Below are positions 11,107-18,585 of a stretch of 46,630 nucleotides of DNA, piece after piece. This DNA is from Deltaproteobacteria bacterium RIFCSPHIGHO2_01_FULL_43_49. Lineage in GTDB: Bacteria; UBA10199; SPLOWO2-01-44-7. The notes under the pieces were generated by a model. It ran no database searches, had not been told where the DNA came from, and worked only from the letters and a program-made list of their open reading frames with translations. Position numbers and translations under genes: made by a program. The stretch is from assembly GCA_001798075.1 (NCBI GenBank), contig MGRG01000002.1, positions 1 to 46,630 on the forward strand. Direction: 5' to 3'. The first letter of the stretch is position 1, and every line of letters begins with the position of its first letter.

Positions 11107-12048
11107 ATGACCAAAAAGGCTTTTACAGAACTTTCCCATTCTTTAAAAGAGCTTTATTCCATTTGGCCAAAGCCTATTCCAAAAAAGGTTGGGCATCTTT
11201 TTGAAAAAGCTCAAAAAAATCTCACTGAGTTGAAAAAAAATGGGATTGGGCACTTAAGCCACTCCAAAAAAGATAAATCTTTTGATTTTGTGGATCTTAT
11301 TAACCAACTTTTGAAAACGCATGATTTTTTATTCCTAAGCAGAAAGCTTTCCTATCACGTTGTCACGACAACAGACCTGCCGCGCGCCTTTGGCTCTCAA
11401 GATGAAGGCATGGCTGTGTTGACAGAACTCCTGGCTTTTTCGGCAAAACATGCCGATTTTAATTCCAGGTTGGAGATTCAAATAAAAAGCGTACAATTAC
11501 GAGCAGGCCCCGCCATAGAAATTAAATTTATCTATCAAGGGAAGACACTAACAGAATTGGACCACCAAAAAATTTTAGAAAAGTTTTATGGAAAAGAAAC
11601 GGGAGGGATATCCCTTGCAAGGATGTCGCTGAGGAAATTTGGAGGTCAGTTTTGGCTGGAGTTTCCAAAACAAAATCATGTTGCCTTGACCTTCAACTGG
11701 CCTGCCTTTGACATGGCCCAAGATAAGGCAAAGAGAAGTTACAGCACCTATCAATATGATATTTTGATCACCGATTATAGCAAAATTCGCCAGCGTTTTG
11801 GAATTGTGAGGGCTCGAAAAATGTTGGGGATGGTAGAAAACTTTGTGAAAACGTTGGTGAGACATCCCGTCGATATGGTGATGGCCTTTCCGGAGCGGGG
11901 AATGGTTACAGCCATTTACGAATCACAAGAGGGGACCGCCTCTTCTGTCTCGACAAGAATTTCGCAAAAACTCAAAAAAGAAACCTTTCGGCTGGGCCGA
12001 AAAAATGTCTCCCCTCAATTTCGCTATCAACTCTCTTTTCTCGCCTGA
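11107..12048 (+). CDS. Unknown; degenerate HATPase-like plus GGDEF-like protein
   Basis: The product has 313 aa, no signal peptide and no membrane helix. Residues about 60-200 follow the histidine-kinase ATPase fold: VLTELLAFSAKH in place of the N box (L..NLL.NA.KH), a strand pair, ILEKFYGKETGGISLARMSL like the G2 region, and FGGQFWLEF like HGG.i.ves. The DxGxG of the G1 box is absent. Residues about 215-300 (YDILITDYSKIRQRFG..., DMVMAFPERGMVTAIYE) have the layout of a GGDEF domain without the GGDEF motif. Both assignments are inference from pattern only. The start is ATG 11107 in frame; the frame upstream overlaps terC. Its stop overlaps the acyltransferase start (TGATG), so the two are probably cotranslated. 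Confidence 0.6.
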   Translation: MTKKAFTELSHSLKELYSIWPKPIPKKVGHLFEKAQKNLTELKKNGIGHLSHSKKDKSFDFVDLINQLLKTHDFLFLSRKLSYHVVTTTDLPRAFGSQDEGMAVLTELLAFSAKHADFNSRLEIQIKSVQLRAGPAIEIKFIYQGKTLTELDHQKILEKFYGKETGGISLARMSLRKFGGQFWLEFPKQNHVALTFNWPAFDMAQDKAKRSYSTYQYDILITDYSKIRQRFGIVRARKMLGMVENFVKTLVRHPVDMVMAFPERGMVTAIYESQEGTASSVSTRISQKLKKETFRLGRKNVSPQFRYQLSFLA

Positions 12049-13673
12049 TGCCTATTCCTCTTCCAGAATTTTTACTTTACGCCATCAGCTTGAGTTATGC
12101 GCCTGTCATCACACGTCTGGTTTTTTATTTTGCTAACGACAATGTTCCAATTTTGCGAAGACTCAACGGTTTTGCAGGAAGACTAGAGCTCTCCTTGGGA
12201 TGGGTCCGCGACTATTTCATGATTCCTTTGTCTCTTTATGTTTTGGGACTACGGATTTACGGATGGATTGAGGTCAGTGGCTATGCCTTTCCACTGGAGT
12301 TTTTCCCTTTTGGATTATCTTTGTATGCGCGCTGGTGGCGTTGGCATGGTTTGGCTATTTTGCATGAGTTCGCAAGACTCAATCCAAAGGTGCATCCATC
12401 CGAGTTCATGGAGCATCTCTATGCAAGACTTGGATTTTTGCCGCACCCTGTTCCGAAAAGGGGAACAAAATTTATTGACCCCAACCATCTTGACTTTCGC
12501 AAGAACAAACCACCGAGAAAAAGTTTCTTGATTTTATTGCATGGGCTTTACGACTCCTTTTTATTTACAACACTGGCTTATAAAGCCTCTCGGTGGGGGG
12601 GTGCTGATTATATTAAAACAGCCGGGAGTGGGCTTTCACTGATTTGGGCCACCAGGCTTGCGCAAGTGGCAAGGATGGAGGTGATTGTTGAAAAATCACC
12701 TGAGGCAAAGACTGTAAAGGGTGGTAAACAGATTTTTGCCATCACCCATAAAAGTTTTTCTGATTTTTGTTTGGCTCCCCTTGTTTATTTCAAGGAAAAT
12801 GCCGACGGATCTGCGGCGAGTTTCATGCCTCGGATCATGGTGGCCAAAGATCATTTCAAAGACAACTTATTTTTGCATCGGATTGTCGGTTTTGGGCGAA
12901 TGCTTGAATCGTGGGGGATGGTGTTTGTCGATAGAAAGTCGAAGGCTCTCAACAAGGCAAAGAGTGCGGTGAATCAAACCGTTCAGAAAATTTTATCTTC
13001 CGACATGACTTTTTCCATTTATCCTCAAGGAACAAGATCATGGGGTCAGTTCGAGCGGGATGGTTCCAGATGGGATGCCGGCTATTTTTGTGTTGGCAAG
13101 AAAGCGCGCTTGAAAAAAGAGGGAGGCCATTTCAAAATGGGTGTCGCCTACATTGCGGTGGAGACCGCCTTGGGTTTGTTAAGACACAAATTTGGCAACC
13201 TTGTTTGGATTATCCCCATTGGAATGGATGGCCCGGGAACAGCTTGCCCCAAAGGATCTTCGAAGATACAGACAGAAACGAAAATTGTGATCAAGGTGGG
13301 AGTTCCCATTGTTATCAATACAGAAGAGGTTAAAAAATTAGAGGGCTCTCAATATCAAGAGTTAGTCAATAATGTTGCCAGAAAAATAGACAAAGCGCTG
13401 CAGCAGCTTTTGGAGACACAGGCCAGGCTGGAGAGGCGGTTTTTCACCGATTTGCGAGAGATTGTGAATCAGAGGGATATGGATGAAGTAGCCGTTGCTC
13501 TAAAAGAGTGGAGAATGGAAGGGGAGGCAGTTTATGCCATTCTTGATTGTATTTACGCCTTGAAACAAAAGCACTGGAGGCCTTTTTTAACGGAACTTGC
13601 CAATCTCTTGCGTCATGAATGTTCTAAGGAAGAGCTCTTAGGTTTGCGCACCAAAATCGCCGATTGCTTCTAA
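12048..13673 (+). CDS. PlsC-domain acyltransferase (GPAT/AGPAT superfamily)
   Basis: A 541-aa protein. The N-terminal 200 residues include hydrophobic helices likely to anchor it to the inner membrane. The acyltransferase core follows: motif I HKSFSD (H234...D239), and motif III YPQGTRS near 325-331, where the usual E of EGTRS is Q. Then WIIPIGMDGPG and a helical C-terminal region of about 120 residues. It likely acylates glycerol-3-phosphate or a lysophospholipid. It is longer than AGPAT and shorter than E. coli PlsB. It overlaps the upstream gene by 1 nt. Confidence 0.88.
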   Translation: MPIPLPEFLLYAISLSYAPVITRLVFYFANDNVPILRRLNGFAGRLELSLGWVRDYFMIPLSLYVLGLRIYGWIEVSGYAFPLEFFPFGLSLYARWWRWHGLAILHEFARLNPKVHPSEFMEHLYARLGFLPHPVPKRGTKFIDPNHLDFRKNKPPRKSFLILLHGLYDSFLFTTLAYKASRWGGADYIKTAGSGLSLIWATRLAQVARMEVIVEKSPEAKTVKGGKQIFAITHKSFSDFCLAPLVYFKENADGSAASFMPRIMVAKDHFKDNLFLHRIVGFGRMLESWGMVFVDRKSKALNKAKSAVNQTVQKILSSDMTFSIYPQGTRSWGQFERDGSRWDAGYFCVGKKARLKKEGGHFKMGVAYIAVETALGLLRHKFGNLVWIIPIGMDGPGTACPKGSSKIQTETKIVIKVGVPIVINTEEVKKLEGSQYQELVNNVARKIDKALQQLLETQARLERRFFTDLREIVNQRDMDEVAVALKEWRMEGEAVYAILDCIYALKQKHWRPFLTELANLLRHECSKEELLGLRTKIADCF

Positions 13674-13683
13674 TTTACCACCA

Positions 13684-13701
13684 GGTGCCTGTTACTATAT
13701 G
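13684..13701 (-). repeat. REP element copy 1 of the RAYT island
   Basis: On the plus strand GGTGCCTGTTACTATATG, in the opposite orientation to the copies at 13813 and 14493. It matches copy 4 at 16483-16500 (GGTACCTGTTACTATATG) with one mismatch. It lies 10 bp after the acyltransferase stop and opens the RAYT island. The rest of 13702-13812 shows no gene. Confidence 0.8.
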
Positions 13702-13812
13702 GTCAAAATCGGTCATCAGTTGTCTTAAAATCGTCAGTTAGAACTATCCTCTTTAAGCCAACCTACTAATATTACTTGCTTTTTGATTGGCATGTTTTTC
13801 GCATTACCACAG

Positions 13813-13830
13813 GGTAACAGGTACTATATG
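13813..13830 (+). repeat. REP element copy 2, overlapping the RAYT start codon
   Basis: GGTAACAGGTACTATATG; its last three bases are the ATG used to start the transposase. It differs from copy 4 at only three of 18 positions. The overlap of element and start codon suggests the transposase gene travels with its own REP. Confidence 0.8.
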
Positions 13831-14493
13831 GCAACTTTACCGCGAATTATAGGCGATGACATTCATTATCACATCATTTTGCGGTGTAATAATAAGGAGC
13901 ACCTATTGAAAGGTGAGAGCGATTTTAATCGGCTTTATCTAATGTTGGGAGAAGGAAAAATAAAGTTTGGTTTCAAACTATATAACTATGAGTTTCTTAA
14001 CTCTCATGCACATCTTATGTTATCAACCCACCAAGGCAATTTTATTGATCAGATTATGCATGATATTTGTCTAAAATATGCAAAAGATTATAATCAGAGG
14101 CATCAACGCTCAGGGCATTTTTGGGCGCATCGCTATCGGAGCCGGATTATTTTGAATGATCAGCACGGCATTGCATGCTTGCGCTACCAACACCGTAATG
14201 TTTTGTCGGCCGGCATTGTTTCCAAGCCCGAAGATTGGCCATGGAGTGGATATTGCTATTATGCTTTTGGAGTTGAAGACAGCTTATTAGAGCCACATCC
14301 ATCCTATTTGAGTTTGTCAGAGGACTTAATACAACGACGCAGAATGTATAGAGATCTCGTCAATACAACCATTCCCTCCGACAAAGTTCCCAATATTTTG
14401 GAAAAGGGAAATGGTGAGATGACGTGTCGTTTTATTAGAATGGTCAGACAAGTTGAGTGTTTACGGAGGCAATCGCTAAAAAGTTACACATAG
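13828..14493 (+). CDS. REP-associated tyrosine transposase (RAYT, Y1_Tnp family)
   Basis: A single-domain HUH nuclease of 221 aa related to IS200/IS605 TnpA. The metal-binding HUH is HAH at 60-62 (NSHAHLMLSTH). The tyrosine helix holds Y84 and Y88 (KYAKDYNQRH), followed by RSGHFWAHRYRSRII, which is typical of RAYTs. RAYTs cut and move the small REP palindromes near them. The start at 13828 gives MATLPRIIG, the family-like beginning; the longer frame runs back through REP sequence. The gene starts in REP copy 2 and its TAG stop lies in REP copy 3. Confidence 0.92.
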   Translation: MATLPRIIGDDIHYHIILRCNNKEHLLKGESDFNRLYLMLGEGKIKFGFKLYNYEFLNSHAHLMLSTHQGNFIDQIMHDICLKYAKDYNQRHQRSGHFWAHRYRSRIILNDQHGIACLRYQHRNVLSAGIVSKPEDWPWSGYCYYAFGVEDSLLEPHPSYLSLSEDLIQRRRMYRDLVNTTIPSDKVPNILEKGNGEMTCRFIRMVRQVECLRRQSLKSYT

Positions 14494-14509
14494 TAACAGG
14501 TACTATATG
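14482..14509 (+). repeat. REP element copy 3 at the RAYT stop codon
   Basis: GTTAC and GTAAC can pair as a small hairpin around ACATA, followed by AGGTACTATATG. The transposase stop codon TAG (14491-14493) is inside it. The sequence AAAAGTTACACATAGTAA matches copy 4 on the other strand except for one base, so copies 3 and 4 form an inverted pair around the transglutaminase-like gene. Confidence 0.8.
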
Positions 14510-14587
14510 TCTTTAAGAAAATCTTGGAATGCTTCGATGGGTCCCCCTTTTTTACTCTTAACGCGCGATGAATTGTTCTGCTCTTTG

Positions 14588-16039
14588 TTACGGCATTGGA
14601 ATTTCTATCCCCCATTCTGATGCCTTCTCTTGCATAGCTTGTCGAAAGATATCCTGAAGATCTGGAGATAGCTCCGACATAAGTTCTTCGGCCATCTCTC
14701 GTCTCAAATGCAGATTCGCTTTTTTCCACATCTCCTCGAGGACTGTGCTGTATATGATTTCACGTAAAAAATAGCTCCTGAAATTCACTTGCATATACAC
14801 ATTACGATCACCGGCTGCAAACAATATCCTCCTCCGATGCCCATATTTCACATCTATCGCCTCGGCATATTTTAAATTGACCTCAGCAAGTTCGCCACGC
14901 CATGGCGTGACATCATCGTCAGGCCAAAAGACTTGTTCCCATATATAACGTTCGCGGGATGGCAACATCAGGTCATCTGCATGCACAAGATGCCTTTGTA
15001 CGATAGGCATAAAAACCCCATGATGCCCCTGAATGTCATCTTTGTCTGGCAACACATATATTTTAACCTGCGCAGGGATATTGAGTCTCCTCAACATTCC
15101 CGCCCACAAGAATGAGGTTGTCGTACAACCTGTGGTAAATCGGTTATCAGACATATAATTTGTTGTTAAAAGCATTGTTCGATCATCGCCCCCAGAGGCA
15201 TGTCGTAAACGACTATACCATGGGGCCAATTTACAAATGGCATCGAGTTGAGTTCTGGTATTTCCTATCACATTTATGGCGATTTCAAAATTGAGCTGAG
15301 GTTCAATATCAAGATAAAATCCAAGATAATTCCCATTTGCTGTCTCGCTAAAAGAATAGGAATTCTCTCCAATTTGATAAAAAATATGAGAGCTATCCAT
15401 GATCAGTGAAACATCCTGGTCAGAAAAAGAAGAAAGTTTCCAGGGAACTTTGTCGTTGGCGTCCACCCAAAGCGACATGGCAACGTGTGATGCGTAAATA
15501 AACCGTGCTGTTTCTGCATCATAGATGCGTTGTATTTCCGGAACGGGAAGACGATATCCTTTTTCGAGATAGTGTAGACAAAGAAACAGACTGGCTTTGA
15601 GCTCGGGTTTCCACTTGTCAAAACCGAGGGCCATTTCTAGTCCAGACATTTGGTCCCGCCAGATCATAGCGTTCTTCACATTTTCATGTTGGCGAAGGTA
15701 TCGACTATACTTGGTCTTTGTCGCTAAAAATGCGGGATCGGTTGGCGATTTTTCGTCACCCTGGAATATTGGTAATACTTGAATAAGATGAGCATGATAA
15801 TCATTCATTTCCAGAGCAACGGTACAATTTGGGCGTCTGCTGATGATACTGCGTGGACAAAAGACCGGTTCGTCTAATGGGTGAGACACACTTGAGATAT
15901 TATCAAATCCATCAACTAACCAGCGATAGGCACCATTGGGTTCAGGAATAACTCTTTCAGTTTCGGTGCCTGTTGTTTTTTCAGATTGAATTTGATCCGA
16001 ACCACCATTATTTATTCTAACCATTTCTAAATACGCCAT
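14588..16039 (-). CDS. Transglutaminase-like superfamily protein of unknown function
   Basis: The product has 483 aa. The C-terminal half has the Cys-His-Asp layout of transglutaminase-like proteases: TTGCTTTSFLWAGMLRRLNI with Cys305 before a helix and a strand (NIPAQVKIYVLP), then GHHGVFMP with His339/340, then HADDLML with Asp355/356. These fit catalytic C, H and D, but no family is certain. The N-terminal 300 residues are unrecognised, mixed alpha/beta, with no signal peptide. The ATG at 16039 is chosen because AAAAGGAAAAAGC lies directly before it; an ATG at 16084 adds 15 residues. It lies alone between inverted REP copies 3 and 4, so it is probably RAYT-island cargo. Confidence 0.6.
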   Translation of the reverse strand: MAYLEMVRINNGGSDQIQSEKTTGTETERVIPEPNGAYRWLVDGFDNISSVSHPLDEPVFCPRSIISRRPNCTVALEMNDYHAHLIQVLPIFQGDEKSPTDPAFLATKTKYSRYLRQHENVKNAMIWRDQMSGLEMALGFDKWKPELKASLFLCLHYLEKGYRLPVPEIQRIYDAETARFIYASHVAMSLWVDANDKVPWKLSSFSDQDVSLIMDSSHIFYQIGENSYSFSETANGNYLGFYLDIEPQLNFEIAINVIGNTRTQLDAICKLAPWYSRLRHASGGDDRTMLLTTNYMSDNRFTTGCTTTSFLWAGMLRRLNIPAQVKIYVLPDKDDIQGHHGVFMPIVQRHLVHADDLMLPSRERYIWEQVFWPDDDVTPWRGELAEVNLKYAEAIDVKYGHRRRILFAAGDRNVYMQVNFRSYFLREIIYSTVLEEMWKKANLHLRREMAEELMSELSPDLQDIFRQAMQEKASEWGIEIPMP

Positions 16040-16128
16040 ATGCTTTTTCCTTTTGCCAAAGATCCTATAATCTATTATCGTCATTTGACCTTATTTGTTG
16101 CTTAAAAAAATGCCTAAATCCGTCACTA

Positions 16129-16148
16129 GCCGATTTGGCATGTGATTT
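16129..16148. repeat. Diverged copy of the tRNA-Pro flanking repeat
   Basis: GCCGATTTGGCATGTGATTT matches the repeat at 10137-10164 with a few transitions. This is the third copy in the window and again lies next to mobile or REP-rich DNA. Confidence 0.55.
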
Positions 16149-16162
16149 CAATGGGTTTTGGT

Positions 16163-16480
16163 TTAGAATATTTTTCGCTTTTTTGTGTTTTTTCCATTTT
16201 TGAGGATTCTTTTTATGAAAAACTGCTTTTCGATCCCTCCAATCGGTGGCTGAATGGTACCTTCAAATAAAGGGACCCCTTGGCCCTTTTTGGGGCCGAT
16301 TTCTGTTTTGCAAAACGTTTTTTTCAGTCGGCAAAGGCGGTCAATCGCCACCTGGCCTGTTGGTATATTGGGAGGATAGGGTGTCCCCTCGCCAGTTGTA
16401 AAAAGGTTTGCCTCGCATGGCTGATAATCCTTCCTGCAATAAAAAAGAGTCGAAATCTTAGCCTCTTCATCCTTGTACAT
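16163..16480 (-). pseudogene. Possible MreC-like fragment
   Basis: A 105-codon frame contains NLFTTGEGTPYPPNIPTGQV, which resembles the MreC motif of the form TSG.GG.YP.GIPVG.V. The sequence before and after is unlike MreC, and the rest of the cell-shape operon is absent. It may be a relic or a chance frame. The wider stretch 16040-16482 otherwise contains only the dispersed repeat at 16129-16148. Confidence 0.25.
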
Positions 16481-16509
16481 ATGGTACCTGTTACTATATG
16501 TAACTTTTC
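16480..16509 (-). repeat. REP element copy 4, overlapping the rpe stop codon
   Basis: On the minus strand AAAAGTTACATATAGTAACA, then GGTACC and ATATGT. It is nearly identical to copy 3 and inverted relative to it. It contributes the last codons of rpe (Ser-Tyr-Ile) and its stop TAG at 16494-16496. Confidence 0.8.
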
Positions 16510-17144
16510 ATTTGGGCGATGGTGGCAACATAATCCTTGGTGTGGAAGATGCCGGAGCCGGAGACGAAGATTTCTGCGCCGGCGTGGGCAAATTCGGCTA
16601 TGTTTTCGACTTTTACACCGCCGTCGACTTGAATTGGGATATGCAGATGATGTTCCTTCAGATATTTTTTTAGTTCGGCAATTTTTTCAGTCGATCCGTC
16701 CACCTTTTTTTGTCCGCCAAAACCGGGATGAACGGTCATAATCAAAATGTAGTCTGCCAATTTACAAAAGGGGTAGAGGGTCTCAACAGTTGTGTTGGGA
16801 TTGATCACGGCGCCCGCTTTGCACCCCAATTTTTTGATTGCGGGCAGGACTTTGGCCAAATCACAAGTCTCTGCATGGACACTGATCCAGTCGGCACCCG
16901 CTTCTTTGAAAGCCTCGATAAAGCGTTCCGGATATTCGATCATCAGATGACAATCCAGGGGAAGTTTTGTGATTTTTCGGATCGATTTTACAACCGGAGT
17001 CCCGATCGTTAAATTAGGAACGAAATGGCCATCCATGATGTCGATATGAATTAGATCGGCACCCGCTTTTTCCACGGCATGAATTTCTTCGCCCAATTTT
17101 GAAAAATCGGCCGACAAAATGGATGGTGCAATTAGTTTTTTCAT
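16494..17144 (-). CDS. rpe: Ribulose-phosphate 3-epimerase
   Basis: Interconverts ribulose-5-phosphate and xylulose-5-phosphate in the pentose phosphate pathway. The 216-aa TIM barrel shows SILSADFSKLGEE, IHIDIMDGHFVPNLTIG (metal-binding His and Asp), DCHLMIEYP, MTVHPGFGGQ and IQVDGGV. The last residues, MKSYI-stop, are read from REP copy 4, so the C-terminus has probably been altered slightly. The ATG overlaps the fmt stop by 4 bp (ATGA). It is the last gene of the MBL-priA-def-fmt-rpe unit. Confidence 0.96.
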   Translation of the reverse strand: MKKLIAPSILSADFSKLGEEIHAVEKAGADLIHIDIMDGHFVPNLTIGTPVVKSIRKITKLPLDCHLMIEYPERFIEAFKEAGADWISVHAETCDLAKVLPAIKKLGCKAGAVINPNTTVETLYPFCKLADYILIMTVHPGFGGQKKVDGSTEKIAELKKYLKEHHLHIPIQVDGGVKVENIAEFAHAGAEIFVSGSGIFHTKDYVATIAQMKSYI

Positions 17145-18064
17145 GTTAGCAAAACTCCTGCTTCGATCGGATGGCCCTTCAAAAAATCAGAAACTTTCAT
17201 CCTCTTTTTCCCTTCCAGCTGCACTTCTAACAAGGAGAGGGCATCCTGTCCACAAGCAACCGTGATCCCATTTTCTGCATTGATAATTGTTCCTGGTTTG
17301 GCGGGGGTTTCGTTTTTCACGATATTGACCTGAAAGATTTTTAAAATTTTATTATTGAAGCGACAAAAAGTTCCGGGCCAGGGCTCCATGGCCCTTATTT
17401 TGTTGTAAAGGGTTTTGGCCGGTTCTTGCCAATTAAGATGCCCATTTTCTTTTGTAAGTTTAGGCGCCAAAATAACTTTTTTAGAATCTTGCGGTTTTGC
17501 TTTCAAACTCCCTTTTTCCAATTCATCCAACGTTTTCAGCAAGAGATTGGCACCCATTTCACTTAACCGTCTACTTAACTCATCCGCATTTTCTTTTTCT
17601 GAAATTTCTATTTCTTCTTGAAGATAAAGATCACCGGCATCCATTTCCTCAGAAACAGTCATGGTGGTGACGCCGGTTTTTTTGTCACCATTCAGAATTG
17701 CCCATTGGATGGGGGCCGCCCCTCGGTATTTTGGCAAAAGAGAAGGGTGGAGATTGACCGCTTTGAAAGGAGTCATGTTGATCAGTTTTTTGGGTAAAAA
17801 TTTTCCATAAGCCACCACCACCAAGCAATCGGGCTTGAGTGCAAGCAGTTGTTGTGTCGCCTCCTCATTTTGGAGTTTGATAGGTTGAATTAGTTTTAAT
17901 CCCAACTCTTTGGCAATGGTTGCAGCGGGGCACGATTTTACTTTTTGCCCGCGACCGGCCGGTTTGTCTGGCTGTGTAATAACACCGACAATGGTGTGCG
18001 AGGCATGAAGCGTCTTTAAAGAGGGGATAGCGAAATCATCAGAGCCGAAGAAGAGTATTTTCAT
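17141..18064 (-). CDS. fmt: Methionyl-tRNA formyltransferase
   Basis: Formylates initiator Met-tRNA with 10-formyl-THF. The product has 307 aa. The N-terminal Rossmann domain starts MKILFFGSDDFAIPSL and has QPDKPAGRG. The active-site segment NLHPSLLPKYRGAAPIQ is followed by EEMDAGD. The C-terminal tRNA-binding domain has ENGHLNW and RAMEPWPG. It overlaps def by 26 bp and rpe by 4 bp, and the pairing with peptide deformylase is the classic arrangement. Confidence 0.97.
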   Translation of the reverse strand: MKILFFGSDDFAIPSLKTLHASHTIVGVITQPDKPAGRGQKVKSCPAATIAKELGLKLIQPIKLQNEEATQQLLALKPDCLVVVAYGKFLPKKLINMTPFKAVNLHPSLLPKYRGAAPIQWAILNGDKKTGVTTMTVSEEMDAGDLYLQEEIEISEKENADELSRRLSEMGANLLLKTLDELEKGSLKAKPQDSKKVILAPKLTKENGHLNWQEPAKTLYNKIRAMEPWPGTFCRFNNKILKIFQVNIVKNETPAKPGTIINAENGITVACGQDALSLLEVQLEGKKRMKVSDFLKGHPIEAGVLLT

Positions 18065-18560
18065 TCTTTTTGACTTTATCCGTGTAGAGTTTTCGCTTCA
18101 AGCGGCTAGCCTTGTCAATGATCAGTTTTCCATCCAGGTGATCGATTTCATGTTGCAAGCAAACCGCCAGCAGATCTTCACCCTCCACTACGATCAGTTT
18201 TCCTTGTTTGTTGAGAGCCTCCACCTTGACTTTTTGAGAGCGTTTCATGGTTTGCAAAAAGTCCAGGATACTGAGGCAGCCTTCTTCCCACTCAATTTCG
18301 CCGGAGCGTTCGATAATCTTGGGGTTGACCAATTGATAAAGCTCTTTTTTGCCCCCTTCTTTGCTCCAGCTCACATCCAGAACAATAACACGCTTAAGCT
18401 CTCCCACTTGGGGCGCCGCAAGTCCCACGCCGGGTGCGGCATACATGGTCTCTGTCATGTCCTCTAAAAGTTGTTGAATCTCTTTGGTAACCTTGGCAAC
18501 CGGTGGGCAAACCTTTTTCAAGATTGGGTCGGGGTATTTGATGATGGATAATAAGTTCAT
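18039..18560 (-). CDS. def: Peptide deformylase
   Basis: Removes the N-terminal formyl group from new proteins. All three metal motifs are present: GVGLAAPQVG, EEGCLS (Cys ligand) and HEIDHLDG (His ligands, catalytic Glu). The product has 173 aa from the ATG at 18560 (MNLLSIIKYPDPILKKV), which matches the family start; a GTG at 18578 would add six residues. Its 3' end overlaps fmt by 26 bp. The highly charged C-terminus (KRKLYTDKVKKNEN) is encoded in the overlap. Confidence 0.96.
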   Translation of the reverse strand: MNLLSIIKYPDPILKKVCPPVAKVTKEIQQLLEDMTETMYAAPGVGLAAPQVGELKRVIVLDVSWSKEGGKKELYQLVNPKIIERSGEIEWEEGCLSILDFLQTMKRSQKVKVEALNKQGKLIVVEGEDLLAVCLQHEIDHLDGKLIIDKASRLKRKLYTDKVKKNENTLLRL

Positions 18561-18585
18561 AAGCCAGTTTGGGAGCACATTTGTT

